Positions 44,667-56,832 of a DNA stretch of 64,000 bases are shown piece after piece. The stretch is from Meandrina meandrites. Its lineage: Eukaryota > Cnidaria > Anthozoa > Scleractinia > Meandrinidae. The stretch spans positions 10,608,001 through 10,672,000 of the forward strand of contig OY855916.1 in the NCBI GenBank assembly GCA_963693305.1, written 5' to 3'. The notes under the pieces are model-generated. The model had not been told where the DNA came from, ran no database searches, and saw only the letters and a program-made list of their open reading frames with translations. A program made the position numbers and the translations under genes. Within the stretch, counting starts at the first letter, position 1, and each line of letters begins with the position of its first letter.

Positions 44667-44820
44667 ATAGACCTTTCCCGAATTTGCTCCAGCGATTATG
44701 AACAATGATTTTAAGTCAAGGCTCGGAAGGACAAAAATTAATGTATGAAATTTGTCCACCCGAGCCTCTGCTTGAAACCATTGTTCGCAGGCATTGAAGC
44801 GTAATTTGGGAAAGGTCTAT
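44667..44820. mobile_element. FBXW9: 154-bp MITE upstream of FBXW9
   Basis: ATAGACCTTTCCCGAATT is inverted (AATTTGGGAAAGGTCTAT) at the right, and an inner GAACAATG/CATTGTTC pair is also inverted. It lies ~200 bp upstream of the FBXW9 start codon. Confidence 0.75.
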
Positions 44821-45070
44821 TAATAATGAGTTCTAATAACAACCACATAAAGGAATATATACCAACTGTGCACCTGGTCCCCCCCAGGGGTCAGGGGACA
44901 TCAATTCAGTGAAAATAATTCAATTATTGCACCTTGCTGAGTTGCAATATAATAATCTTTAGCTTACAAATATAACAATTTTCTAAAAGGGTATAAACGA
45001 CATCATTAATTACAAAACTGAGGAAAAAACTCAAATTAGAAGTTTCGTGCGTGTGGTGATTTCGTTTGAC

Positions 45071-46023
45071 CATAGGAGACCCAAGCGTAAAATGTAGGGA
45101 CTGGAACTGAAAATTGAACCTCATCAAAAGTATAGGTATTTTCTTGAATAAAGTTTATTAAACACTGCCTGGTGTCATTTTTTGTCATTCTACCAAGTTT
45201 CAGCGAGATTTGAGCGATTTTAGGTTTTTTAGCCCTACAGCGTTATAATAAGAGACAAGGAAGGAGACTTTGACGAGTTTAACTTCAAAACACGCTTTGT
45301 AAACGACTCGAATTTTCACACGAAATGACATTCACTCGTATTGTTACTCACTCAACTCAAAGGATAATGCCTCCAGATTCACTCCCTGCAATCCAACTGA
45401 ACACACTTCGCGATTTCACGGCGCAAAAGGATAGAAGAGATGAAATATCGAGCAAGAAAACGACGCCAAAAATGCGTGACGCCCGAAAGTTGCCACAAAA
45501 TGCTGTCGCCATTCGCGGCCGAGACTGAGTACGAGGTTCAAATGATACCTCACTCAGGGAGGGAACGAGATTTTAATGCGAATGGCGACAGCATTTTGTG
45601 GCAACTTTCGGGCGTCACGCATTTTTGGCGTCGTTTTCTTGCTCGATATTTCATCTCTTCTATCCTTTTGCGCCGTGAAATCGCGAAGTGTGTTCAGTTG
45701 GATTGCAGGGAGTGAATCTGGAGGCATTATCCTTTGAGTTGAGTGAGTAACAATACGAGTGAATGTCATTTCGTGTGAAAATTCGAGTCGTTTACGAAGC
45801 GTGTTTTGAAGTTAAACTCGTCAAAGTCTCCTTCCTTGTCTCTTATTATAACGCTGTAGGGCTAAAAAACCTAAAATCGCTCAAATCTCGCTGAAACTCG
45901 GTAGAATGACAAAAAATGACACCAGGCAGTGTTTAATAAACTTTATTCAAGAAAATACCTATACTTTTGATGAGGTTCAATTTTCAGTTCCAGTCCCTAC
46001 ATTTTACGCTTGGGTCTCCTATG
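45071..46023. mobile_element. 953-bp near-perfect palindrome with mirrored frames
   Basis: Arms of about 445 bp (CATAGGAGACCCAAGCGTAA outward end) pair with only a few mismatches around a ~60-bp centre. GTTTGAC flanks it on both sides (45064-45070, 46024-46030). Each arm encodes the same 60-odd-residue frame starting MTFTRIVTHSTQR, reading toward the centre. It may be a foldback element or a young inverted duplication. Confidence 0.88.
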
Positions 46024-46860
46024 GTTTGACCCCCCTTGTCACGTTTCCGGCATGCTGTATGTCACATATGAGTGGGCAAGTTATATCAGCTTTGCTTTAA
46101 TTTAATCGTCATTTCCAAGATTAGTTTGCTATAAACGGCCACTGGCAATGATATTTTTTAATGATCTAGCCTATATTTTGTTTGTAAATACGGCCGAAAA
46201 ATAAACAATATTTCAAAAAGCATAAGCTTAATCTTAAAATATTGAACAACGTGTATTACCAAAAGTCTTATGCTCACAAATGAATCTCAGCTAAATAATT
46301 TTTCTCACAGATCGACCAAACTTACCTTTGAAGTATTATCAAGACAATTTCCTGCCGCAAAAACCTTTCTTAAAGCTCTATTCAACAACAAAAACAAAGA
46401 AAATCTCGACCAACAATTAATTCACCTGTTTCTTTTTGATCTAAAAAATGCAAGGCGCAATGCAAATGAAGCGTGAGTACTGGTGACGATAGAAAATATA
46501 TTCCGAGCTTTGACGACTGTTTACCGAATATTGACGACCGTTCAACGTCATAATCTTTTGCATTGTTCTCCTACTCGGTTTCTCCCGACAGATCGTCGGA
46601 AACGATGACATAGCAATTTTTCCCAGTCCTCTTCTCCTCATGTAAACAAGTACCTCTGATAAAGATTCTTGTTACACAACAGGAAAATACATCCGAGAGG
46701 GAAAGACTGAAGCGCTTTCTTTTAGAAGACAAATTTTGCTTTTTGGAGCCTTCTCAGGATCACAAAAGTCCGAAAGGTCGAATTTTGGCCGTTTGTTGAT
46801 AAAATTTTTAGTAAATCGGCGCTTATATATGACATGGGAGCGGAACTGTTTTAGAGGGTT
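46024..46860. other. Upstream region of the ABCA-type gene
   Basis: No exon is supported. The frame at 46270-46476 has no context. The promoter of the ABCA-type gene should lie at the right end of this stretch. Confidence 0.4.
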
Positions 46861-46992
46861 GAAATCTGTAACGCATAACCCCTTTGCCGCGTCTGCTCGG
46901 GTGAGTGAAAATGTCATTTTCCGTTTCGTTTATGGCCATTTCGCTTTTAGTGTTAAAAATCACGAAATAAATTTGTCTTATTTTGTTCCGCA
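46861..46992 (+). other. Probable 5' UTR exon end and first intron of the ABCA-type gene
   Basis: CTCGG/GTGAGTGA at 46900/46901 is a strong donor, and TTGTTCCGCAG ending at 46992 is a strong acceptor. The 92-bp intron between them would join a UTR exon to the exon carrying the ATG. Confidence 0.55.
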
Positions 46993-47034
46993 GGCTGTTT
47001 TGAGGCTATAATCGCCTTCGGTTCTGGCTTGACA

Positions 47035-47100
47035 ATGAAGTTCCTTGGCCAACTTAAATTGCTTCTATGGAAGAACTTTACGCTTCGAAAACGCCAGCAC
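47035..47100 (+). CDS. ABCA: ABCA-type gene coding exon 1
   Basis: ATG 47035-47037 is the first ATG after the acceptor at 46992. The exon encodes the cytoplasmic N-terminus LKLLLWKNFTLRKRQH, with donor GTGAGT. Confidence 0.85.
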
Positions 47101-50100
47101 GTGAGTGTTCAAATTGGTTTTCAAGTTATTGCATGTGTAGTTTTTGTTGATCTCTGGTTTAATGGCCATGTGTAGTTCGGTTCCTCGCGAGGGAGAAATT
47201 CACTCAGAAGCTTTCACTTATTATTTTCTTTGGAGCAGCTGCGCTCCTTGCACAGGCTCACTGCATGCACAGGTACCTGCGGTGAATTTGACCTTGTTAT
47301 GTAAGAAATGTCTTCGTCTTTATAAAAGCAAAATCCTTGTTTATCAAGTTGCTTTTGCTGAGGGTGTATCACGTTCCATAATCGCCTAACTTTATTATTT
47401 TAGCTTTTCTAGGGATGTTTAACTTTAGGATTCATCATATCGTGTTATTCACTGGTGAAACTTGCACGGTGTAAGTTGCCTGCGATTTCTTCTCCCTCAA
47501 TCAATTTCAAGCCTCTATTTTTAGCCGGTGCGCGAAATGTTGTGTTTTGTCTTAGCTCCAATTCTGGCGTAATTTTACGACTTTACCGGCCATTTCCTTA
47601 AAGGGAAATTCATTTTCGCTCTGATTTAGCGAAGTGTTAGAAATTCACAGCTATAGCGTAGGAATAAATTGCAAAATTCAGACGGAATCATGACGTAATT
47701 TTGTGGAGCTTGTGACGTACACATCAACACAAACATTTACCTTTTCTTGGATTTATTCTTCCCACGAAATGTTTTAACATTATATATGATTGCTTAGCGA
47801 CAAATGTAGAAGATTGTTTAAGGCCAATATGAAATTTTATGCTCTAAGTTCCATAAAATAAATATCAGCTGCAGATAATGTTAAGCACATATTTTTGACG
47901 ACTTAACTGCTCTCATTGGAAATTTACATTTGATTGACATATTAAGCATTTCAGGCTGCTCATCCGTGAAAGCAGCTGAAAGGAACTGCTTTTGTCAGTT
48001 AAATTATATTTTTCTGCAGATTATCCAGAATTTCTTTAATACCAAAATTTAATTTTAGTTTTATATTAAAATAAGTTCTGAGTAATAAATACATTCTATA
48101 TAACTGTTTGTCCATGTTCGATGTTATATTCACCTTAATCTGCAAAAGATGACAAAAAATTGTTCCCATTTGATATTTCATTCACAGACATTCAAAGATA
48201 TTTTCTAGTAATAAGGTATATTCCCTGGCAATATCTACTTGCAGTATATTAGGTGCCTTCAAATCAATCATCAGGGATAAAAAATATTTGCATTATATAT
48301 AACCAGTTGAATATAACTTGTGGTTTAAATTTATATGTTTGAACAACGTTCTTACTAGGACTCGGATTTTATTTTACACTTCTACAGGATCCTTCATCTG
48401 CTAATTGGAATATTAGGAAATATGTGTAATAATCTACTAACAGTAATTTTGTTTAAAATAATTCAATTGCAGAAAAATTCTGAATTGGTTTTTCTCTGAT
48501 TTTTTAATGTTGCTGTTGCTATATTTCCCATGCCAGCTTAAAAAAGATTAGCACTAATGACTTGCTGCAACATACAAGAAGCTTCCAGTTTGCAAATTTA
48601 TGTATAAGATATTTTCTAAATCAGAAAATATTATTGAGCTAAAACATTCTAAAAAGTTTGTGGGAGGTTTGATGGCCTAAAATGGTTTCCGACTTGGATG
48701 CTGGCAGGTGCATATACAATGCAAACCAAACATGATTTATTAAAGATAAGATTAATATTTAGAAAATAAAATAATTATTTACAGTATTACAGACTGTTTG
48801 ATTGATCAAAGTACGTCAATGTTATGTTTTTACCAGACAAGAATTTTATTTTTAATGACACAATTAAGGTTAAGGATTAATTTTATGAATTGTGACTAGT
48901 GAATCATATCATGCATTTCCCTGCTATTATTTAACAAGACATTATTCATACCTAATTGAATTAGTTTGTTATTACAAAATTATGACAATTTGGTTTATTC
49001 CAGGTTGCTTTCTGTTCTTCATTTTAAGAAAGTAGTAAACATGTTCGGTTCCATCTTTCTTTTGAGTTATAGCTTAGAAACCTGAGCGGAAGTTGTGGGA
49101 TAACGAGAAATGCTGTGGGAAAACCAGCTGACAGGCTCATATTTGGGAGAACTTGAAGAGTTCTCCCAAACTTTCAGGAGTGTTTTTATAACTGTCTGTG
49201 TTTCTGTAACACGGTTCAAACATGCTTTCTATGTCATTTAGAAAACACTGTGAGGAAAAAATTAAATCACTCAATCCATGTATTTTGATGATCAAATTGT
49301 AAATTTTCTTTTTCTTGTGCCATCGTTTTTATCAACAGCTCATGCTAGTTCTGTGTGTCTGTTGAGTACTTAATAGATCTAGAAGATTAAGTATGGCTTG
49401 CATGCTTTTTTATAGGATGTTTTCCAAGAAGGTTGATCTCTGATGTAATGTATATGAAATGATTCATATACCTCTGATTCATATATCTCTGTTGGTGATA
49501 AATTATTTCTCTTTGGAAAGAGTTATTCAAAAAGAAGACAGTCTTCCTCTTTTTCCTTCCGTACTTACAAGCAGGCATAGAAAGAAAACATGTCAATTGA
49601 ATTCCAGCTTGCTCTTTGGATTTACGTATTAAAGGGACACTGTTACCAATTTTTAGGATAACTTTGAAAAGCCAAAAGATATATTATAATCACAGGTGAC
49701 CCAAAAATACTGTTTCAGTTCTCTGAGACTACAATTAAGTGTGTTTGGCTGCAGGTCGCCAGGATGCAAATGACTGGAACTTTAAGACATCAGGCTGATT
49801 TTTTGTTTTGTGGAAAAATCACCTGTACCTGACTATGGTTTGTTCTTCCTTTGAGAAAATCAATAGATTTCCTTCTCTTGACTTTCTGGGAGTGTTTTGT
49901 GTATGTGAAAAAGCATTTCATTTATATCTTCTTTAGCACATTTTCACTGCAAAACGTAAATTCCCTGTGACAGTGTCCCTTTAAATAAAAAAGTTCTAAC
50001 TATAAAATTTTAATGAGGAGTCTTAAGGTCAGTGCCAATTACTATTTTTGTGAGGCGCATCTGTACAAGTGTATAACAAATATTAAAATTTATTAAACAT

Positions 50101-53100
50101 TTAAATAATATTAAATTTTGGTGTGCATACTACTAAGTTAACTGACTCTTATTTAATATTTATTTCAGCTAAGAAATATAGTGGAAATAATATGGCCACT
50201 AGTTCTTTTCATAATTCTGGTTGCTGTACGAAATCGTCAAAATTATGGAGCTACAAATATTCCTAACAGTGAGTAGAGAATAATTTACTTTTAAAATTAA
50301 TCTAAAGCTGGTTTACTTTATTTGAATAAGTTAGTAAGAGTAATTGATAAAATTTAATCACTGTGTTGCTTTACATAACAAATTCTATTCACTCAGAAAA
50401 CTATAATTATATTTTCTTTAAGGTGTTTATCGACCACGTGCTCTTCCATCTGCTGGGTTTTTCCCATTTGCAAGATCGTTTTTGTGCGACTTCAAAAATA
50501 CAAAGACAAATGACCCCAGTGAGCTACTGAATGGATTGCCAAATCTACGAAGTTCCAGGTACATATTAATAGAATTAACAAAAGTATTAGTCAAGACTCA
50601 GCTCAATGCCTGAACACATGCTATGACAAATATCTTGTAGTTGTACAACTGTAGGAGAATTTTGTTGTCACTCTCACTAGCACTCCGACCTATATTTAAG
50701 CAGACTGACATGGTGAAAAGTGAAAACAATAATAAAAATATAGATATAGGTAATGGTCGGCAATTCTTCACCTGTCCATCTGTCTGATCACCTATCTGTC
50801 TGCTTGTCCATAAATTTGTTCATTCATTTGTTTGTGTGTTTGCTCACTTGTTCATTCCTTCATTCATGCATGTGTGTGTTCATTCACCCCATCATTCATT
50901 GTTTCATTTGTTTATTCATTTTGCTATTCAGCTGTGTGGTTGTTCAATAGTCCCAAGTGGTGGTCAGGGGATTGTTGAGTCAATCGGTTGGTTGGTTATC
51001 AGATTTTGTTGGCCAGATTTCATGGATTCCACCGTACAACAATCCCATGCATAATTCTCATTGACAAGTTAACCAGTTAATAAGCTATAAGTTAAGGCTT
51101 TTGAAAACATTCTCTTGGAAGCAAAGGCTTAATAGTGAATGTAAATTCTTAACATTTTAAGTTTTTGATATGTCTTAAATGTTATTGGGGTTACTCAATT
51201 TACATTTTATTTTTAAAACTTGATAAGCTGTTAATTATTTCAAGTTTTGACCCTAATGATTTTTTTGCTCTCACTGCAGTTTGAGCAGATTGTTTGAAGA
51301 TGCCCTTCCTCTTATGACAAACAGCAGCCTCAGAGAACGGCTTCTAAGAATTAATGAAGATTACAGCAAGTTTACAAGAGATTCACAACTTTGGAATGAT
51401 TTGATGAATAATTCTTCAAGGCCAGTTCAGTGGAATGGATATAATTTATCAGGTATCTTTCAAACAAAAAATAAATAAATTTCATAATTTGGCAAAACTG
51501 TGGTTTTCTTTTTGTGGTATAGCAATGCAGCAGTGAACTGAATTTTTAGTCATATATTAATTGATTGCACAATAGATGTATATTTTAATTAATATTGAAA
51601 TATTTTTAGTCAGATTTGTTAATTTTTCCTCAAGAAAGTACATTACATGTACCTTTGGCTGTACAATTCTGTGCTGGAATTTTCATTCTGTTTGTAATAT
51701 TTTGCTCACCTTCATGTATTAATAGTGAAAGTGACATCCCATGTGTTGGTTATGAGCAGTCACTCATTTTTCCTAGTTTGTTGAATGAATCAGTGAAAAA
51801 TGAGGGGTAAAAAGTTGGAGAAGCTGTGTTGCATACCTCCAGTTTTTGTAACTTCTATTAATTTTTTTATCTGTGTTTCTTTCTGTTGATTCCCACACAA
51901 CAAACTAAAAGGTCGTTCTTAGGGTCGATTGCCCCATACTGCTGCAGCTTACCCTCTGCTATCCCTAACATGAAGAGACCCCTGAGTATTGCCATTCCCC
52001 CTGCAGGTTATGATCATGGTAGTTTGCTAGAAGGTTGAGCTCTTTCTATTATTTTGTAGCTGTTCCTTTGGATAAGTTGTTGAAGGATCCTGCACAGTTT
52101 CAGGAATATCTGTACAAAACCACCAAGCTTAGCCCTAGAGTGGTAGCAGAGCTTTTTAATAGCACTGTAAATGTACAAAAGGTGGGTACACATTATCAAT
52201 TTATGATACTGTACATGAAGTTTCTCTTAACCAAGGCCTAGCTAGCTTCTATGGATCCATTATTAGGCGAGTGTACAGCTAATCAGATTGCAAGTTTACC
52301 AACAACCATACATGTATACACTCAGATGAGCTGCTATTTGTGAGGGTTTCGCAGACCTAATAGAAGCGCAAAGTGCTTTTTAAAAATATTTCAGGCTCCC
52401 TACTCACTCTGCATAGAGCTACATGTACTGACATTTTGTAAATTATTACTAGGCACTTCTGCATCCATTTCCATCCCTACAGGAAATGAATTAGTTCATG
52501 TGCATTAGTGTGTGTAACGTGCTGGAACATAGTTATTAACTGCAACTGTTGTTTCCTTTGGCAGATTGCAGCAATGGTTGAGCCATATCGGAGTTTATCA
52601 CAAGAATCTGTGTCCTGGTTTCCAAGAAATCCACTGGATTTAGCAAACCTGCCATTACTGCCATCAAGCAATAATCAACAAGTTAATTTGTTCTGGACTT
52701 TGCTTTTGATGAGAATAGCAAGTACAATCAGGGTATGTACATGAATTTGTACACGTGTACATTTTAACCAATCACTGATTATTAATTTTTTTTTCATTGT
52801 TACAGTCACAGGGAACAATTAGCGGCACTGAAGTAAAGTTTGTTATTTGTGATCCACGATCTCCTGTTAATCTTCAAGAAATCCTTAGTGGCCCTGGCAA
52901 TGTCGTAAGTAACTTATAGACTCTGAGATGTTTTTCTATATTAGGTTCATTTGTTGTTTGCTGTAATTGAGTCAGTACCATAGCCACTTAAACTATTCAC
53001 CACACCCTATTGCTACAATTACTGTACCATCACCAACACCACTAGGTGCACCAAGCTTATTACCACCACCATCTTTACCACCCCAACCACACACACAAGC

Positions 53101-55962
53101 ACATCGATCCAACACCATCATAACCATCTTAATCACCGATGCCTGCGCCCATCATCTCACAAATACTGTTGTCACTACTACCAGCAGCAGCTGCATGGCT
53201 ATTACTACCTCCACCACCTTACCTACTACCACATGCACTGCAATCATTACTACTACTGCGACAACCAACATGATCACTTGCACAGCAATACTGCCGCCAC
53301 CACTGTCATCACCACCTATCACTTTCACAGCTGTCATCACGAATAATAACTTCTAACATCTGACTATCACTATCACCATTACTACACTACTGTTGTATCA
53401 CAACAACCATCACAATCACCAGCACCAAGATTGCCACCACCATTGCCACTAACACTACCACCTTCAATGCCACTATCACCTGTCACTAGCTGTCATAGCT
53501 GCTGCTGTCACTAATATCACTTCCAACATCACAACCGTTACTACCACTACCATTGTATAACAAAAACCATCACAATCACTGGCACCCATACTGCCACCAT
53601 CATTGTCACTACCACCACCACCTTTAACCCCACTACCACCTGTCACTATTGCAGCTGCCATCAATACCACTTCCAACATTACCACCACTACCACCATTAC
53701 TACCCTACTACCATTGTATCACAACAACCATCACAATCACCGGCCGTAATACTGCCACCACCATTACCACTAACACTACCACCTTCAACGCCACTATCAC
53801 CTGTCACTAGCTGTCATAGCTGCTGCTGTCACTAATATCACTTCCAACATCACAACCATTATCAACATTACTACCACTACCATTGTACAACAACAACCAT
53901 CACAATCACTGGCACCCATACTGCCACCATCATTGTCACTACCACCACCACCTTTAACCCCACTACCACCTGTCACTATTGCAGCTGCCATCAATACCAC
54001 TTCCAACATTACCACCACTACCATCATTACTACCCTACTACCATTGTATCACAACAACCATCACAATCACCGGCCGTAATACTGCCACCACCATTACCAC
54101 TAACACTACCACCTTCAACGCCACTATCACCTGTCACTAGCTGTCATAGCTGCTGCTGTCACTAATATCACTTCCAACATCACAACCATTATCAACATTA
54201 CTACCACTACCATTGTACAACAACAACCATCACAATCACTGGCACCCATACTGCCACCATCATTGTCACTACCACCACCACCTTTAACCCCACTACCACC
54301 TGTCACTATTGCAGCTGCCATCAATACCACTTTCAACATCACCACCACTACCACCATTACTACCCTGCTACCATTGTATCACAACAACCATCACAATCAC
54401 CAGCCGTAATACTGCCACCACCATTACCACTACCACTGCCACCTTCAAACCCACTACTACCTGTCACCATCACAGCTGCCGTCACTGCCACTTCCAACAT
54501 CACCACCACTACCACCACAATTACTACCCCACGACTGTCGTACTTCACAGCAACCATCCCAATCACAATCAATGTTGTTTCATATACACGGCCCCACAAG
54601 CTTCTAGCTTTAAACACAAACCGTGTATAAATAAAGTTGCTTTACCTTTACCTTTTAATGGGACCAGTATTTAGTACTACCACCATTAATTGTCACAACC
54701 ACCTTTACTAAAACTACCATTGACAATAACAAGACTTGTCTGTCCCCTACACAAATTTTATGAGTTACGAAGAAGTTACCTGATCACTATGCAAGCATAA
54801 TTTAACAATTTATTGCACATTGCAGACTGACGTGAAGACGGCATTGTGCAAGCTTAATGATACTGTACTTGGTGAACTGGGAAAGGAGCTGCAATCTCAG
54901 CTTAAATGGCCAAACCTCACTGATTATCAGGTACTAACCCATCAACAGTTTTGACGTCATGATCTATTTCTCTTTTCTTGTGCCTGATTGGAAAGTAACG
55001 AAGTAAAGAATCAAAGCAAAATAGCAGATTAAGTAATTTTAGCCAGCAAGCACACATCAATCACGATATTGCTTACAAGTACAATTATCTAATGTACATA
55101 AATTTTGTACATACACTCATGGGATTTTGAACAAGGTCAGAATAATGAGCTCTTCATACTTAGCAGTAAATACAGTGTATGTAATGAACATCATAATGAT
55201 TATTGTCGTTCTCTCATCAGAATCATGGAACAAATTTGACAGATGTGCTATCATCCTTACGGAATGATGTCAGAAATCTTAATGAAGACGTAAGTTAATC
55301 CAGGCCGTATTTTCTTGGTTCGTAATTGTTGTTCTTAACAGTTTGTGTTCATTTCAAATTAAACTATTAGGAATTATAAAGATGTCAGTGGGTTCCATAA
55401 AAAAGAATAAGCCAACATGCCCACAGGTATCAGCAAGCATGAGGAAAATAAAAGTTGAAGGATTTTGGCAGTCTTGTTCAGAAGACATCATAAACTAGAC
55501 AATACTCACTGCAGTCGGCATATTGACTGCATGTTCATTTCCTGTTCTTATTTCAGGTCCGAGCCTTGCAAGCCTTCCAACAAGTCACAGAGGACTATGT
55601 TAGTTTCATGCAAGATCTCCGTGCTAGAGATGGTGGTTTTCGAACGACGCTTTGTGGGAGAGGAACAAGGGATACCCAAGATGACAAAGAGAATCAAGAC
55701 AATGATGACAGTGGTGGTTCATCTAATGTGTTGCCGGCAGCATCAGTTGGTGTGCTGGCTGGTTTGTGTGGATATTCCCGCTATCCAAATGGTACATTTT
55801 ATAGGTCAGCTGGGACTCACCCCCTTAATTATTACTTGAACATGACGCAGAGCATGTGGGATGGCAGTGATGCTGGGAAAGATGACGAGAATGAAGATCG
55901 AGAAATGTCATGCCCTCAGCTTGCTGAAGAATATTCCATGTACAATGTCACTGGTGGGAAAG
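47035..55962 (+). CDS. ABCA: ABCA1/4/7-type lipid transporter, N-terminal part (10 exons)
   Basis: ABCA proteins export phospholipid and sterol across membranes. Ten exons give 481 in-phase codons and run off at a donor. The start MKFLGQLKLLLWKNFTL and the first membrane span EIIWPLVLFIILVAVR match the ABCA1 pattern (LLLWKN, then WPLFIF). Next comes PSAGFFPFARSFLC, as at the start of the large luminal/extracellular domain, followed by many Asn-X-Ser/Thr sites and VCGH-like CGYSRYPNG near the end. Exon phases all agree. The rest of the extracellular domain, the other membrane spans and both ATP cassettes are not in the window. Which ABCA subfamily-A member it is cannot be decided from this part. 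Confidence 0.87.
47101..50168 (+). other. ABCA: Intron 1 of the ABCA-type gene
   Basis: Three kilobases of AT-rich sequence without exon-like frames. It contains the dispersed repeat at 49200-49420 and the TTAA element at 49633-49980. Confidence 0.7.
49633..49980. mobile_element. TTAA-target MITE
   Basis: AGGGACACTGTTAC at the left and CTGTGACAGTGTCCCT at the right are inverted ends. TTAA is present directly outside both (49629-49632, 49981-49984). This is the signature of piggyBac- or Kolobok-mobilised MITEs. Confidence 0.85.
50169..50268 (+). CDS. ABCA: ABCA-type gene coding exon 2 (TM1)
   Basis: LRNIVEIIWPLVLFIILVAV is the first membrane span. Acceptor TATTTCAG, donor GTGAGT. Confidence 0.87.
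50423..50558 (+). CDS. ABCA: ABCA-type gene coding exon 3
   Basis: YRPRALPSAGFFPFARSFLC, then DFKNTKTNDP; start of the extracellular domain. Confidence 0.87.
50755..50935. repeat. Degenerate (TTCA)n tetranucleotide tract
   Basis: TTCATTCA, TGTTCATTC and related words fill ~180 bp in an ABCA-type gene intron. Confidence 0.7.
51280..51452 (+). CDS. ABCA: ABCA-type gene coding exon 4
   Basis: SLSRLFEDALPLMTNSSLRE, then NDLMNNSSRPVQWNGYNLS. Two potential N-glycosylation sites. Confidence 0.87.
52060..52181 (+). CDS. ABCA: ABCA-type gene coding exon 5
   Basis: VPLDKLLKDPAQFQEYLYKT, then LFNSTVNVQK. Acceptor TTTTGTAG, donor GTGGGT. Confidence 0.87.
52565..52732 (+). CDS. ABCA: ABCA-type gene coding exon 6
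   Basis: IAAMVEPYRSLSQESVSWFP, then NLFWTLLLMRIASTIR. 56 codons, phase 0 throughout. Confidence 0.86.
52806..52904 (+). CDS. ABCA: ABCA-type gene coding exon 7
   Basis: SQGTISGTEVKFVICDPRSP, then NLQEILSGPGNV. 33 codons; donor GTAAGT. Confidence 0.86.
52985..54560. repeat. Satellite: ACC/ATC-rich array with ~321-330-bp higher-order units
   Basis: The whole stretch is built from CAC/ACC/ATC/ACT triplet variants. At a larger scale, CCTGTCACTAGCTGTCATAG recurs at 53479, 53800 and 54130, so 321- and 330-bp blocks are repeated almost unchanged. Long open frames on both strands (for example 53476-54617 minus) are artefacts of the triplet repeat. It fills the intron between coding exons 7 and 8 of the ABCA-type gene. 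Confidence 0.9.
54826..54930 (+). CDS. ABCA: ABCA-type gene coding exon 8
   Basis: TDVKTALCKLNDTVLGELGK, then LKWPNLTDYQ. 35 codons. Confidence 0.86.
55221..55289 (+). CDS. ABCA: ABCA-type gene coding exon 9
   Basis: NHGTNLTDVLSSLRNDVRNL, 23 codons, donor GTAAGT. Confidence 0.85.
55557..55962 (+). CDS. ABCA: ABCA-type gene coding exon 10 (last in window)
   Basis: VRALQAFQQVTEDYVSFMQD opens the exon. An acidic Asp/Glu/Asn/Ser stretch is followed by LAGLCGYSRYPNGTFY, the equivalent of the (C)GHPEG region of ABCA1. It ends one base into a codon, before GTATGT. Confidence 0.86.
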
Positions 55963-56187
55963 GTATGTGAAAACGTCACTCATTTATAAATAACATTGAA
56001 CATTCCTCTTGCCTTTAGTGCGATATAATGAAACTTGCTTAAAATGTTATTTTTAAGTAAACAAAAATTCAAAATTGCAAGCAATGCTCACATTGCATGT
56101 ATCTAAATCCAGCAGAATTTGCATAATGCTTGCAAGTCAAGCTAGCCTGAGATGGATTTGCTTGTTATAATGCACTTACTTTAACAG

Positions 56188-56682
56188 GGTGAGACAAAAA
56201 TCAAAAATCAGCTTGCCCTTCGGGCAAGCTGTTATTCCATTGTACTAGCCCGAAGCTCTGAGGTGGTAGCCTGAAATTAATTAATTCAATAAAGACAATA
56301 AAATTTGTTTACATTAGAAACACTCGATTTAACAAATGCTTATTGCAGTAACAACAGACTTTGTATCAAAATTTGAACATAAACAAGAATTCCAAAACTG
56401 AAAGGCCATAATACAGCTGATAATATATTTCCATGTTCCGTAAAGCCATTGTCATTGTCATTGCTGCATTGCATTGCTCATTTCAACTTAGACAAAAATT
56501 TGTACTGTTTCACTTTCCCTCACGAACTGTTTGCTCCACACTTATTTCTGAATTTGCCATGAAAAAAATTGCTTGCCGCCCGGCTTGCCCGATGGGCAAC
56601 CTGTGATCTAAAGACGCTAGCCCAGAGAATCATTCCACTAGCCCTGGGCTATCGGACAGCACTTTTGTCGCGCCCTGTTTAA
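56188..56682. mobile_element. CAGGG-ended TIR element 1
   Basis: AACAGGGTGAGACAAAAAT at the left is inverted (ACTTTTGTCGCGCCCTGTT) at the right. TTTAA is directly outside both ends. The interior has two hairpins around GCTTGCCC/GGGCAAGC. hAT-like by its ends. Confidence 0.75.
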
Positions 56683-56832
56683 CCAAACGTGTTTACATGT
56701 ATGCAAAATATGTAACTTAAGAGAATAGAACATTTTTACTAACTATTTGCACTTTGCATAATTGGTTTACTTGTGCATGTGACACTTCACGGCTGTAATA
56801 GCCGGGTATTTTGATTGTTGGTACATATAATG

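Noticed and set aside
52967..54674. Several 60-130-codon frames on both strands (Val/Gly/Met-rich and Thr-rich)
   Set aside because: They follow the triplet periodicity of the satellite and lie inside an intron.
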